In this document: positions 26,286-34,362 of the stretch, piece by piece
How the letters are laid out: each line of letters begins with the position of its first letter
How positions within the stretch are numbered: the first letter of the stretch is position 1
DNA from: Clostridium amylolyticum
Lineage (GTDB): Bacteria > Bacillota > Clostridia > Clostridiales > Clostridiaceae
DNA length: 64,000 bases
Reading direction: 5' to 3'
Assembly (NCBI RefSeq): GCF_900142075.1
Contig: NZ_FQZO01000001.1
Location: 682,001-746,000, forward strand
Translations under genes and position numbers: made by a program
Notes under the pieces: model-generated
Database searches by the model: none
The model's input: the letters and a program-made list of their open reading frames with translations, nothing else
What the model was told of the DNA's origin: nothing

Positions 26286-27722
26286 ATGAAAATAAATATT
26301 TTACTTAATGATTTAAATTATAGATATGATATTTATCAAATGTTTAATATATTTTATTCTTTTCATGAAATAATATTTAACCAAGATATATATGGATATG
26401 TCATCAATGTTTCTCATGATAAAGTTTCCATAAGTCATGATGGTAAGGATAAAACCTACACTGATTTTCAAGGTATGGGTATAAAAAACTATTTGAAGAA
26501 GGTAGTTTTTGAGTTTTTAACTGAAGAAACCAATAACCACCATCCTTGGGGTACTTTAATAGGTATAAGACCAAGTAAGATAGCTTGGGAAATGTTAAAT
26601 AAGGGATATGAAGAAGAAAAAATAATATCATATTTTAATGAGATTTATTTAGCAGATAGAGAAAAAGCTAGTTTATGCATAGAAGTAGCAAAAAATGAAA
26701 GTAGCTTCATAAATAAAGATGAGAATAAGATAAGTGTATACATAGGTATGCCGTTTTGTCCTACAAGATGTGCATACTGTTCTTTTGCATCAAATCCTAT
26801 AGCTTCTTGTAAATCTCAAGTTGTTCCTTATTTAGATGCATTGAAGAAGGAAATTATAGCTATTAATAACTATATAACAAAGCATAAACTAACCATAGAA
26901 ACAGTATATTTTGGTGGTGGAACTCCTACTTCAGTGGATGAAAAGCAATTTGAATATATTATGAGTGTCATTTATGAGAACTTTTTACTTGATAAAAATA
27001 TAGGAGAATTTACAGTTGAATGTGGAAGACCGGATAGTATAACAGAAAATAAGCTTATTACTATGAAAAAATACAATGTTAATAGGATAAGTATAAATCC
27101 TCAGACCATGAATGACGATACACTTAAAAAAATAGGAAGAAATCATAATTCTAAGGATATAAAAGATATATTTAAAATCGCCAGAGAACTAAACTTTAAT
27201 AATATTAACATGGATATTATAGTAGGACTCCCTGGAGAAGGCATAGAAGAAATTAAGCATACCTGCAGTGAAATAAAAAAACTTAAACCAGAAAGTATAA
27301 CGGTACATGGAATGTCCATTAAGCGTGGTTCAGCCCTTCATGAAAGGATTATTCTAAATGATAAATTTAATATACCAAAGCAAAGCGAATTGAACTTCAT
27401 GTATGGAGAAACAAGAAATTTATCAAAAGAGCTTAATATGATTCCATATTACATGTATAGGCAAAAAAATATGGTTGGTAATATGGAAAATGTGGGGTAT
27501 ACTATTAAAGGTAAAGAATGTATCTATAATATAGAGATGATTGAAGAAAAACAAACAATTATTGCCTTGGGTGCAGATGGGATATCTAAGGTGGTTTTTA
27601 AAGAAGAAAACAGAATAGAAAGATTTGCAAATCTAAAAGATATAAGGCAGTATACAGAAAACATAGATAAAATGATAGAAGGTAAAATAAAGCTATTAGA
27701 TAGTCTTTATTCACATATTTAA
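26286..27722 (+). CDS. hemZ: Coproporphyrinogen dehydrogenase-like radical SAM protein HemZ
   Basis: A 478-residue protein with an unusual N-terminal extension of about 150 residues, then the radical SAM cluster motif C-x3-C-x2-C (MPFCPTRCAYCSF), YFGGGTPT and a HemN-like barrel. It is named HemZ by similarity to the Bacillus protein proposed to act in anaerobic haem synthesis. In clostridia with few haem enzymes the real substrate is uncertain. It starts 11 bases after the hydrolase stop, with a TGGAGA ribosome site, and is followed by a short palindrome and aspS. Confidence 0.88.
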   Translation: MKINILLNDLNYRYDIYQMFNIFYSFHEIIFNQDIYGYVINVSHDKVSISHDGKDKTYTDFQGMGIKNYLKKVVFEFLTEETNNHHPWGTLIGIRPSKIAWEMLNKGYEEEKIISYFNEIYLADREKASLCIEVAKNESSFINKDENKISVYIGMPFCPTRCAYCSFASNPIASCKSQVVPYLDALKKEIIAINNYITKHKLTIETVYFGGGTPTSVDEKQFEYIMSVIYENFLLDKNIGEFTVECGRPDSITENKLITMKKYNVNRISINPQTMNDDTLKKIGRNHNSKDIKDIFKIARELNFNNINMDIIVGLPGEGIEEIKHTCSEIKKLKPESITVHGMSIKRGSALHERIILNDKFNIPKQSELNFMYGETRNLSKELNMIPYYMYRQKNMVGNMENVGYTIKGKECIYNIEMIEEKQTIIALGADGISKVVFKEENRIERFANLKDIRQYTENIDKMIEGKIKLLDSLYSHI

Positions 27723-27769
27723 TTGAGATTTATCTCAATGAATAAATTATTTAATCAGGAGGAATACAT

Positions 27770-29557
27770 ATGGGTGAAGCCTTAGAGGGATTAAAGCGTA
27801 ATATAATGTGTGGGGAACTTAGGGAATCTCATATTGGTACTAAGTTTACCGTTATGGGCTGGGTTCAAAGAAAGAGAAATCTTGGAGGATTATTATTTAT
27901 TGATTTAAGAGATAGAACTGGAATTCTTCAAGTGGTTTTTGGTGAAGCTATAAATAATGAAGCCTTTATTAAAGCAGATAATGTAAAACCAGAATTTTGT
28001 ATAGCTGTAACAGGGGAGCTGGTGCATAGGGAATCAGTTAATCCTAATATGCCTACAGGTATGGTGGAACTTAAGGGAGAAAGTATAAAGATACTTTCAG
28101 AATCCGAAACACCACCAATATACATTAAAGAAGATTTAGATGCCGCTGAAAATATTAGATTAAAATATAGATATTTAGATTTAAGAAGGCCAGATATGCA
28201 AAACATATTTATGATTAGGCATAAAACTGCCAAAGCCATACGTGACTTCTTAGATGATAATGGATTTTTAGAAGTGGAAACACCTATGCTCACTAAGAGT
28301 ACACCTGAAGGGGCTAGGGATTATCTTGTTCCTAGTAGAAATTATCCAGGAATGTTTTATGCACTTCCTCAATCACCACAGTTATTTAAACAATTATTGA
28401 TGGTATCAGGCTTTGATAGATACTTTCAAATTGTTAAGTGTTTTAGGGATGAAGATTTAAGAGCAAATAGACAACCGGAGTTTACCCAGGTGGATATTGA
28501 GCTATCCTTTGTTGAGCAGGATGATGTGATAGAGCTAAATGAAAAGCTTGTATCACACGTGTTTAAATCAGTTTTGAATAAAGAGATAAAAACTCCTTTT
28601 AAAAGGATGACATACAAAGATGCTATGGATAAGTATGGAAGTGATAAGCCTGATTTAAGATTTGGAATGGAAATTAAAAATATTTCTTCTGATGTTTTAA
28701 ACTGCGGTTTTAAAGTATTTACAGATGCTATAAATAATGGCGGATCTGTAAGAGCTATTACAGTAAAATCTGGTGCTTCCATGGGAAGAAAAGATATAGA
28801 TAGGCTAGGAGAGTTTGTTAAAACCTATAAAGCAAAAGGCCTAGCATGGATAGCTTGTAAAGAAGAGGAGATAAAATCACCTATAGCTAAATTTTTAACT
28901 GAAGCAGAAATGAATAATATAATAAAATCTTCTGAAGCAGAAGTGGGAGACTTGATACTTATAGTAGCTGATAAAAATAGTGTGGTATTACAATCCTTAG
29001 GTGCTTTAAGATTAGAAATTGCAAAGAAGCAAGAAATCCTTAAAGGTAATGATGAATTTAATTTTGTTTGGATTACAGAATTTCCTTTACTTGAATATGA
29101 TGAAGAAGAAGGAAGATATTTTGCAGCTCATCATCCATTTACAGCTCCCATGGACGAAGATATATCATACCTTGAAAGTGAACCCGGAAGAGTCAGAGCA
29201 AAAGCTTATGACATGGTGTTAAATGGAGAAGAGTTAGGTGGAGGAAGTATAAGAATTCATGATACAGCTCTTCAAGAAAAAATGTTTAGCGTACTAGGGT
29301 TTTCTAATGAATCTGCTTGGGAAAGATTTGGATTTTTACTGGAAGCCTTTAAGTTTGGACCACCACCACATGGAGGACTTGCTTTTGGATTCGATCGTAT
29401 GATTATGTTCTTAGCAGGTACAGACAATATTAAAGATGTAATAGCCTTCCCTAAGAATCAAAATGCATTTTGTTATTTAACCGATGCTCCAAATATAGTA
29501 GATGAAAAGCAATTAAATGAATTAGGAATTTCTATAAATGTAAAAAATAAAAAATAA
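27770..29557 (+). CDS. aspS: Aspartyl-tRNA synthetase
   Basis: A 595-residue class II synthetase. The N-terminal OB-fold anticodon-binding domain (VMGWVQRKRNLGGLLFIDLRD) precedes the catalytic core with FLEVETPML, the motif 2 region FRDEDLRANRQPEF and motif 3 GLAFGFDRMIMFL, split by the bacterial insertion domain. Length is typical of the bacterial type. AGGAGG precedes the ATG; a strong terminator follows. Confidence 0.97.
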   Translation: MGEALEGLKRNIMCGELRESHIGTKFTVMGWVQRKRNLGGLLFIDLRDRTGILQVVFGEAINNEAFIKADNVKPEFCIAVTGELVHRESVNPNMPTGMVELKGESIKILSESETPPIYIKEDLDAAENIRLKYRYLDLRRPDMQNIFMIRHKTAKAIRDFLDDNGFLEVETPMLTKSTPEGARDYLVPSRNYPGMFYALPQSPQLFKQLLMVSGFDRYFQIVKCFRDEDLRANRQPEFTQVDIELSFVEQDDVIELNEKLVSHVFKSVLNKEIKTPFKRMTYKDAMDKYGSDKPDLRFGMEIKNISSDVLNCGFKVFTDAINNGGSVRAITVKSGASMGRKDIDRLGEFVKTYKAKGLAWIACKEEEIKSPIAKFLTEAEMNNIIKSSEAEVGDLILIVADKNSVVLQSLGALRLEIAKKQEILKGNDEFNFVWITEFPLLEYDEEEGRYFAAHHPFTAPMDEDISYLESEPGRVRAKAYDMVLNGEELGGGSIRIHDTALQEKMFSVLGFSNESAWERFGFLLEAFKFGPPPHGGLAFGFDRMIMFLAGTDNIKDVIAFPKNQNAFCYLTDAPNIVDEKQLNELGISINVKNKK

Positions 29558-29572
29558 AAATGTCATACCCTA

Positions 29573-29616
29573 AAAAAACAGTGAGATAATATATATTACT
29601 ATCTCACTGTTTTTTA
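29573..29616 (+). terminator. Terminator of aspS
   Basis: A 16-bp stem (29573-29588 with 29600-29615) and an 11-base loop; the 3' arm runs into T6 and more AT-rich sequence. Confidence 0.88.
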
Positions 29617-29654
29617 TATTTTATTAACCATAACACATAATATATAACAAGTCA

Positions 29655-29683
29655 TTGATATTTCCACAGTATCGTGATAGAAT
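29655..29683 (+). promoter_or_regulatory. Promoter of the CsoR-family gene
   Basis: TTGATA (29655-29660) and TAGAAT (29678-29683) have 17-base spacing and an upstream TG (extended -10). The G-rich ATACGGGGTATAGGTAT stretch just downstream (29693-29709) resembles half of a CsoR-family operator, which would suit autorepression. Confidence 0.65.
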
Positions 29684-29724
29684 ACAAGTAATATACGGGG
29701 TATAGGTATAAAGGAGTGAAACAA

Positions 29725-30033
29725 ATGACTGATAAAAACATAGATACCATAAAAGTAGAGAACTCAGATATTACAGAAGAACTTCAAAAGAATCTATTAA
29801 TTAGATTAAGAAGGATAGAAGGTCAAGTAAAAGGCATTCATAACATGGTAGAAAAACAGGTGTGTTGTAAGGATGTTCTCATACAGATTTCAGCTATACG
29901 CGCTGCCATAAATAAGGTGGGAGGATTACTCATAGAAAACTATGCTAGGAACTGTATAGGCATAGAAAAAGGTAGTGAACAAGAAGAGGGACTCGAACAG
30001 TTAATAGATACTTTAAATACCTTTATTAAATAA
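29725..30033 (+). CDS. CsoR/CstR family metal- or sulfur-sensing repressor (DUF156)
   Basis: A 102-residue all-helical repressor. The family block LRRIEGQVKGIHNMV is followed by Cys47-Cys48 and a C-terminal Cys77. By spacing, Cys48 and Cys77 match the two conserved cysteines (29 apart), but the copper-ligand histidine position is Tyr73. Copper sensing by the classic Cys-His-Cys site is therefore unlikely; a CstR-like dithiol/persulfide sensor or another metal is possible. The ATG at 29725 is chosen for AAGGAG 8 bases upstream. No copper pump or sulfur gene is adjacent, so its targets are elsewhere or limited to itself. Confidence 0.85.
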   Translation: MTDKNIDTIKVENSDITEELQKNLLIRLRRIEGQVKGIHNMVEKQVCCKDVLIQISAIRAAINKVGGLLIENYARNCIGIEKGSEQEEGLEQLIDTLNTFIK

Positions 30034-30041
30034 AATAATAT

Positions 30042-30073
30042 AAATAAAGCTTGCTTTTTAGCAAGCTTTATTT
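30042..30073. terminator. Terminator shared by the CsoR-like gene and the exporter genes
   Basis: A 14-bp stem AAATAAAGCTTGCT/AGCAAGCTTTATTT with a 4-base loop lies between convergent genes. T-rich flanks are modest on both sides. Confidence 0.7.
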
Positions 30074-30502
30074 ATATTTAATCTTTAAGCTTTTTATTAA
30101 CCTCATTATAGAAGATACCAGCAATATTCCTATTGCTAGTGAACCAGCATTAGCCAAAGTATGAATGCTAGTTACTAATGCTTTATTTATATCTCCTTGT
30201 ACAACTTCGTACATAGTATAATACATACCTCCGCCAGGCACTAATGGAATAAGTGCGCAAATTGTATAAGTTGTCACTGGGGTTTTAGATAGCCTTGCCA
30301 TTATCTCTGAATAAATACTAAATACTAACCCAGACATAAGAAGGGATGATATATTGTTAACACCATTTTCTAATGCAAAACTATAAACAAACCAACTTAG
30401 AGCACCACCTAAAGATGCAAAAAATAAGTTTTTACCTCTAATGTTGAAAATTATTCCAAATCCTAAGGAAGCGCAAAAGGAATAAAAGCAGTTTAAAAGC
30501 AT
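30068..30502 (-). CDS. Threonine/serine exporter, small subunit (YjjB/ThrE_2 type)
   Basis: A 144-residue integral membrane protein with four predicted helices, including the conserved segment ending LIPLVPGGGMYYTMYEVVQGD. It corresponds to the second half of ThrE-type amino acid exporters, split into two genes in many Firmicutes. The stop of its partner overlaps its start region by one base, so the two are translationally coupled. It likely works in a complex with the larger subunit. Substrate is inferred from family. Confidence 0.85.
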   Translation of the reverse strand: MLLNCFYSFCASLGFGIIFNIRGKNLFFASLGGALSWFVYSFALENGVNNISSLLMSGLVFSIYSEIMARLSKTPVTTYTICALIPLVPGGGMYYTMYEVVQGDINKALVTSIHTLANAGSLAIGILLVSSIMRLIKSLKIKYK

Positions 30503-31272
30503 TAGTATGCACCTCCTGTGTAACTAAACCATAAACTGAGAACCACACCACTACCTAAAGCTATACCAATAGCTATTAAAAAAGCTTCCGTAGCCCTTGA
30601 TAGCCCTGCTAATAGATCACCTGCTATGGTATCCCTAATGGCATTAGTTATAGCTATTCCTGGAACAAGAAGCATAATAGAACCTATAATTATCTTGTCT
30701 ACGTTTTTTCCTATTCCAAGTTGTACAAAAAGTAATGCAATGACTGCAGCTATTGCACCACCTAATATATTTACAAAGAAATCATTAATTTCTAAATCAC
30801 CAGAAAATATAGTAATAAATTTAATTATAATTCCTATCAAAAAAGAAACAAAAGAATCCTTTATACTTCCACCAAATAATAATGTGAAAAATAAGGCCGC
30901 TATACCTGAAAAAAATAAAGTGGTAAAAAGATTATATCTAGGAGAGGCATTAATTTCTTTTAATTTTAATGTAAATTCTTCAGGAGAAAGCTTACAGCTG
31001 GTAATGTTTCTTGATAGTTCATTCACACGAGAGATTTTTTCCAAATCTACAGTACGCTTATTAATTCTTCTGATAATAGATATATTTTCTCCTTCTGAGG
31101 TGTAAGCGGAAACCATAATACCAGTAGGTGTTACAAAGCTCTCTGCAAATTTCACTTCGTAAGCTTGGCATATACGGTTAATGGTTTCTTCAACTCTATA
31201 GGTTTCTCCACCATTTTCTAGTATAATTTTACCTGCTTCAGCTGCTAATTGAACTATAGAATGTTGCTCCAT
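30502..31272 (-). CDS. Threonine/serine exporter, large subunit (YjjP/ThrE type, DUF1212)
   Basis: A 256-residue protein. The cytoplasmic N-terminal domain carries the conserved ENGGETYRVEETI motif, with YNLFTT before the first helix; about five membrane helices follow, with LLVPGIAITNAIRD. It forms the N-terminal half of a ThrE-type exporter. I chose the minus-strand ATG at 31272, which has AAAGGAG 8 bases upstream; an in-frame ATG 11 codons earlier overlaps that site. Divergent from glyA, which makes glycine from serine, a possible thematic link. Confidence 0.85.
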   Translation of the reverse strand: MEQHSIVQLAAEAGKIILENGGETYRVEETINRICQAYEVKFAESFVTPTGIMVSAYTSEGENISIIRRINKRTVDLEKISRVNELSRNITSCKLSPEEFTLKLKEINASPRYNLFTTLFFSGIAALFFTLLFGGSIKDSFVSFLIGIIIKFITIFSGDLEINDFFVNILGGAIAAVIALLFVQLGIGKNVDKIIIGSIMLLVPGIAITNAIRDTIAGDLLAGLSRATEAFLIAIGIALGSGVVLSLWFSYTGGAY

Positions 31273-31331
31273 TTCAAAATCTCCTTTAATCTCAAAATAC
31301 TGCAAAGAATTATAAAATATAGTACTGATGT

Positions 31332-31360
31332 ATTATAACATTTTACACCTATAATTTGAA
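31332..31360 (-). promoter_or_regulatory. Promoter of the exporter genes
   Basis: On the minus strand TTCAAA and TATAAT are spaced by 17 bases, about 60 bases before the ATG. Confidence 0.55.
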
Positions 31361-31429
31361 TAAAATTTCGTCAAATGTTAGCATTTTATGAAATTATACT
31401 AACAAATATGAAGATAACTTGAAATAGCA

Positions 31430-31458
31430 TTGAACTAAATTGATTTAGTATCTATAAT
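31430..31458 (+). promoter_or_regulatory. Sigma-A promoter of glyA
   Basis: TTGAAC (31430-31435) and TATAAT (31453-31458) are spaced by 17 bases, giving a leader of about 30 bases. Confidence 0.78.
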
Positions 31459-31493
31459 TAAATTATAATATTATGACGGAAGAGGTGTATAGT

Positions 31494-32726
31494 ATGAATT
31501 TTTTAAATCTTCAATCATCAGACGGTGAAATATTTCATTTCATTGAAGAAGAAATGAATAGACAGAAAAATAATATCGAACTAATAGCTTCAGAGAATTT
31601 TACTAGCAAGGCGGTTATGGAAGCTGTAGGTTCTCCTCTTACAAATAAATATGCAGAAGGATATCCTTCAAAGAGATATTATGGTGGATGTGAAGTAGTT
31701 GATAAGGTAGAAGATCTTGCAAGAAATAGAATGAAAAAATTATTTAATGCTGAACATGCAAACGTTCAACCGCATTCAGGTTCTCAAGCTAATATGGCTG
31801 TTTATTTTGCAGTATTAGAACCTGGCGATACGGTATTAGGTATGGACCTTACTCATGGAGGGCATTTAACTCATGGAAGCCCAGTTAACTTCTCTGGTAA
31901 GCTATTTAAGTTTGTGTCTTATGGTGTATCAAAAGAAACAGGTACCATAGATTATGATATAGTTAGAGAAGCTGCCATTAAGAATAAACCCAAGCTAATA
32001 GTAGCAGGAGCAAGTGCTTATTCAAGAATTATAGATTTTAAAAAATTTAGAGACATTGCAGATGAGGTAGGGGCTTATTTAATGGTGGATATGGCACATA
32101 TTGCAGGTTTGGTTGCTGCAGGATTACATCCATCACCTGTTCCTTATGCGGATTTTGTTACCACTACTACTCATAAAACGTTAAGAGGACCAAGAGGTGG
32201 AGCTATATTATGCAAGGAAAAATATGCAAAGATTATAGATAAGACCATCTTCCCTGGTATGCAAGGAGGACCTCTTATGCATGTGATAGCTGGAAAAGCC
32301 GTTTGCTTTAAAGAGGCCATGGAAGAATCCTTTAAGGAATACATGCAAAGAGTTTTAGATAATGCCAAGGTTTTAGAAGAAGAACTTAATAAATATGGTT
32401 TTAATCTAGTGAGTGGAGGTACAGACAATCACTTATTATTAGTAGATTTAACCAATAAAAATATTACTGGTAAAGAGATGGAACATATACTTGACAGTAT
32501 AGGAATTACAGTAAACAAAAACACAGTGCCTTTTGAAACCCTAAGTCCATTTGTAACCAGCGGAATTAGAATTGGCACACCAGCTGTTACCACAAGAGGT
32601 TTTGATAAAGAAGACATGAAAGAAATTGCGTCATTAATAAATTTTGCCGCAGAAAATAGAGAGAATAATTTACAAGAAGCAAGAGACAGAGTGTTAAAAC
32701 TTTGTAGCAAACATCCTCTTTACTAA
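31494..32726 (+). CDS. glyA: Serine hydroxymethyltransferase
   Basis: A 410-residue PLP enzyme that interconverts serine and glycine with tetrahydrofolate. IELIASENFTS, the YAEGYPSKRYYGGCE substrate region and the PLP-lysine site TTTTHKTLRGPRGG are all present. The ATG at 31494 has AGAGGTG 6 bases upstream and gives the family opening MNFLNLQSSD; an ATG at 31473 is upstream of that site. It is monocistronic, with its own promoter and terminator. Confidence 0.97.
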   Translation: MNFLNLQSSDGEIFHFIEEEMNRQKNNIELIASENFTSKAVMEAVGSPLTNKYAEGYPSKRYYGGCEVVDKVEDLARNRMKKLFNAEHANVQPHSGSQANMAVYFAVLEPGDTVLGMDLTHGGHLTHGSPVNFSGKLFKFVSYGVSKETGTIDYDIVREAAIKNKPKLIVAGASAYSRIIDFKKFRDIADEVGAYLMVDMAHIAGLVAAGLHPSPVPYADFVTTTTHKTLRGPRGGAILCKEKYAKIIDKTIFPGMQGGPLMHVIAGKAVCFKEAMEESFKEYMQRVLDNAKVLEEELNKYGFNLVSGGTDNHLLLVDLTNKNITGKEMEHILDSIGITVNKNTVPFETLSPFVTSGIRIGTPAVTTRGFDKEDMKEIASLINFAAENRENNLQEARDRVLKLCSKHPLY

Positions 32727-32730
32727 TTAC

Positions 32731-32757
32731 AAGACGGCTTTATGCCGTCTTATTTAA
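32731..32757 (+). terminator. Terminator of glyA
   Basis: An 8-bp GC-containing stem AAGACGGC/GCCGTCTT with a 5-base loop is followed by an AT-rich tail containing TATTT. Confidence 0.75.
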
Positions 32758-32787
32758 TAAATAAGGGTATTATAATGGGGTGCAATT

Positions 32788-34137
32788 ATGGGAGAAAGCG
32801 AAAAAATTCTTGAAACTCTCATTTCTACGTTAAGTCAAGGGATACACATTGTTGATAGTGAAGGCAAGACAATATATTATAATAGTGCTATGGAAAGGAT
32901 CGAAGGGGTAAAAAGAAGTGAGGTTTTAGGTAAGAAGGTAAGTGAAATTAGCAATATAGAAGAAAGATCTTCTACTTTAATGAATTCTTTAAAATACAGA
33001 AAAAAATTTACAGATGTAATTCAAAAATATAATGTATTTTATGGGAAAGATGTAACCACTATAAATACTACAGTACCAGTTTATAATAACAAAGAAATCA
33101 TAGCGGCTATAGAAATAGCTAAAGACATGACACAATTAAAAGAGCTGAGTGACAAAATAAATGCCTTACAAAATATAAATAATAAAGAAGTTAAAGGCTA
33201 CAGATTTAATGATATTATAACTAATAATAAAGCTATGCTAAACCTAATAGAAAAAGCAAAAAAAGCCAGTAATAGTAAAGCCTCAGTACTAATTACAGGG
33301 GAAACGGGTAGCGGTAAGGAACTTTTTGCACAGAGTATTCATTACGATGGTATAAGGAGAGACAAGCCTTTTGTTGCTATAAATTGTGCTGCAATACCAA
33401 GTTCTTTATTAGAAAGTACATTATTTGGTACCGTTAAAGGAAGCTTTACAGGAGCAGAAGATAAGCAAGGATTATTTTCAAAGGCTCAAGGAGGAACTGT
33501 ATTTTTAGATGAAATAAGTTCTATGGATACTTATCTACAGTCAAAGCTTTTAAGAGTTTTACAGGAAGGTTTTCTAAGACCAGTAGGTTCAGAAGAAGAA
33601 ATTGAAGTGGATATTAGAGTAATTGCTGCATTAAATGAAGATCCTGAAAAACTGATGATGGAAGGAAAACTTAGAAAAGATCTTTTTTACAGGCTTAGCG
33701 TTGTAAAAATAGATGTACCGCCTTTAAGGGAACGAAAAGAAGATATCCCCACATTAATAAAATATTTTATTTATCAATATAATAAATCTTTTGGAAGGGA
33801 TATTAAGTCCATAGATGAAACCTCTATAAAAAAACTATTAAACTATAACTTTCCAGGTAATATACGAGAATTAAGAAACATCATAGAATCTGCTTGTATA
33901 ATGTCTGAAGAAAAGAACAATATAGTTATAGACCCCATTAATAATGATACCAATAATATTAATGTAGAGCTGAAAGAATTCAAAAACATATCACTGCAAA
34001 GTTACCTAGAAAGTATAGAAAAAAGCATTATTGAAAAGATTCTTATTAAGAATGATTATAATATTTCTAAATCCTCTAAAGAATTACAAGTAAGCAGGCA
34101 AAACTTGCAATATAAAATTAAAAAATATTATTTATAA
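32788..34137 (+). CDS. Sigma-54-dependent activator with PAS sensor (RocR-like)
   Basis: A 449-residue enhancer-binding protein. A PAS domain (about residues 5-125) is followed by the AAA+ domain with Walker A at Gly171 (GETGSGKE), the sigma-54 contact loop at residues 218-223, Walker B VFLDEISS and the PPLRERKEDI region. A Fis-type helix-turn-helix ends the protein (SKSSKELQVSRQNLQYKIKK). The loop reads G-S-F-T-G-A instead of the common G-A-F-T-G-A. The architecture matches RocR-like arginine/ornithine catabolism activators. A sigma-54 promoter and palindromic sites directly downstream point to the ord-ort-ora operon as its target; the ligand sensed by PAS is unknown. Confidence 0.9.
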   Translation: MGESEKILETLISTLSQGIHIVDSEGKTIYYNSAMERIEGVKRSEVLGKKVSEISNIEERSSTLMNSLKYRKKFTDVIQKYNVFYGKDVTTINTTVPVYNNKEIIAAIEIAKDMTQLKELSDKINALQNINNKEVKGYRFNDIITNNKAMLNLIEKAKKASNSKASVLITGETGSGKELFAQSIHYDGIRRDKPFVAINCAAIPSSLLESTLFGTVKGSFTGAEDKQGLFSKAQGGTVFLDEISSMDTYLQSKLLRVLQEGFLRPVGSEEEIEVDIRVIAALNEDPEKLMMEGKLRKDLFYRLSVVKIDVPPLRERKEDIPTLIKYFIYQYNKSFGRDIKSIDETSIKKLLNYNFPGNIRELRNIIESACIMSEEKNNIVIDPINNDTNNINVELKEFKNISLQSYLESIEKSIIEKILIKNDYNISKSSKELQVSRQNLQYKIKKYYL

Positions 34138-34155
34138 ATATTTATATTTAAATAA

Positions 34156-34221
34156 TGCCTATGCAAAATATTGAGCATAAAGGCAAAAAAACTTGCGGTA
34201 AAATATAAGTATATAGGCATA
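34156..34221 (+). promoter_or_regulatory. Probable upstream activator sites for the sigma-54 regulator
   Basis: An inverted repeat TGCCTATGC (34156-34164) to GCATAAAGGCA (34175-34185), plus a further TATAGGCATA half site (34212-34221), lies about 100-160 bases before the sigma-54 promoter, a typical enhancer distance. Assignment to the adjacent regulator is inference. Confidence 0.6.
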
Positions 34222-34232
34222 TTATGTAAATA

Positions 34233-34272
34233 AAAAAATACCTAGCAAAATAATTTGCAGGGTATTTTTTTA
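34233..34272 (+). terminator. Terminator of the regulator gene, between enhancer and promoter
   Basis: AAAAAATACC pairs with GGTATTTTTT (34233-34242 with 34261-34270), with an inner GCAAA/TTTGC stem. T7 closes it. It separates regulator transcription from the operon. Confidence 0.82.
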
Positions 34273-34317
34273 TTTACTGTAATGACAGGTTTTAATAGCA
34301 AAAAAGCTGAAATATTA

Positions 34318-34333
34318 TGGCATGGAATTTGCT
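34318..34333 (+). promoter_or_regulatory. Sigma-54 (-24/-12) promoter of the ornithine operon
   Basis: TGGCATGGAATTTGCT matches the sigma-54 consensus TGGCACG-N4-TTGC(A/T) at all but one base, with the key GG and GC exactly 10 bases apart. The predicted start is near 34344, about 19 bases before the ord ATG. Confidence 0.9.
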
Positions 34334-34362
34334 TAATAAATAAAGAAAAAGGGGGTTATTTT

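Noticed and set aside
27722..27739. ATTGAGAT/ATCTCAAT palindrome between hemZ and aspS as a terminator or operator
   Set aside because: The loop is only two bases, there is no T run, and I cannot link it to a regulator.
30626..31105. 159-codon plus-strand frame over the exporter gene
   Set aside because: The minus-strand frame has a clear ribosome site, membrane topology and family motifs; this one has none.
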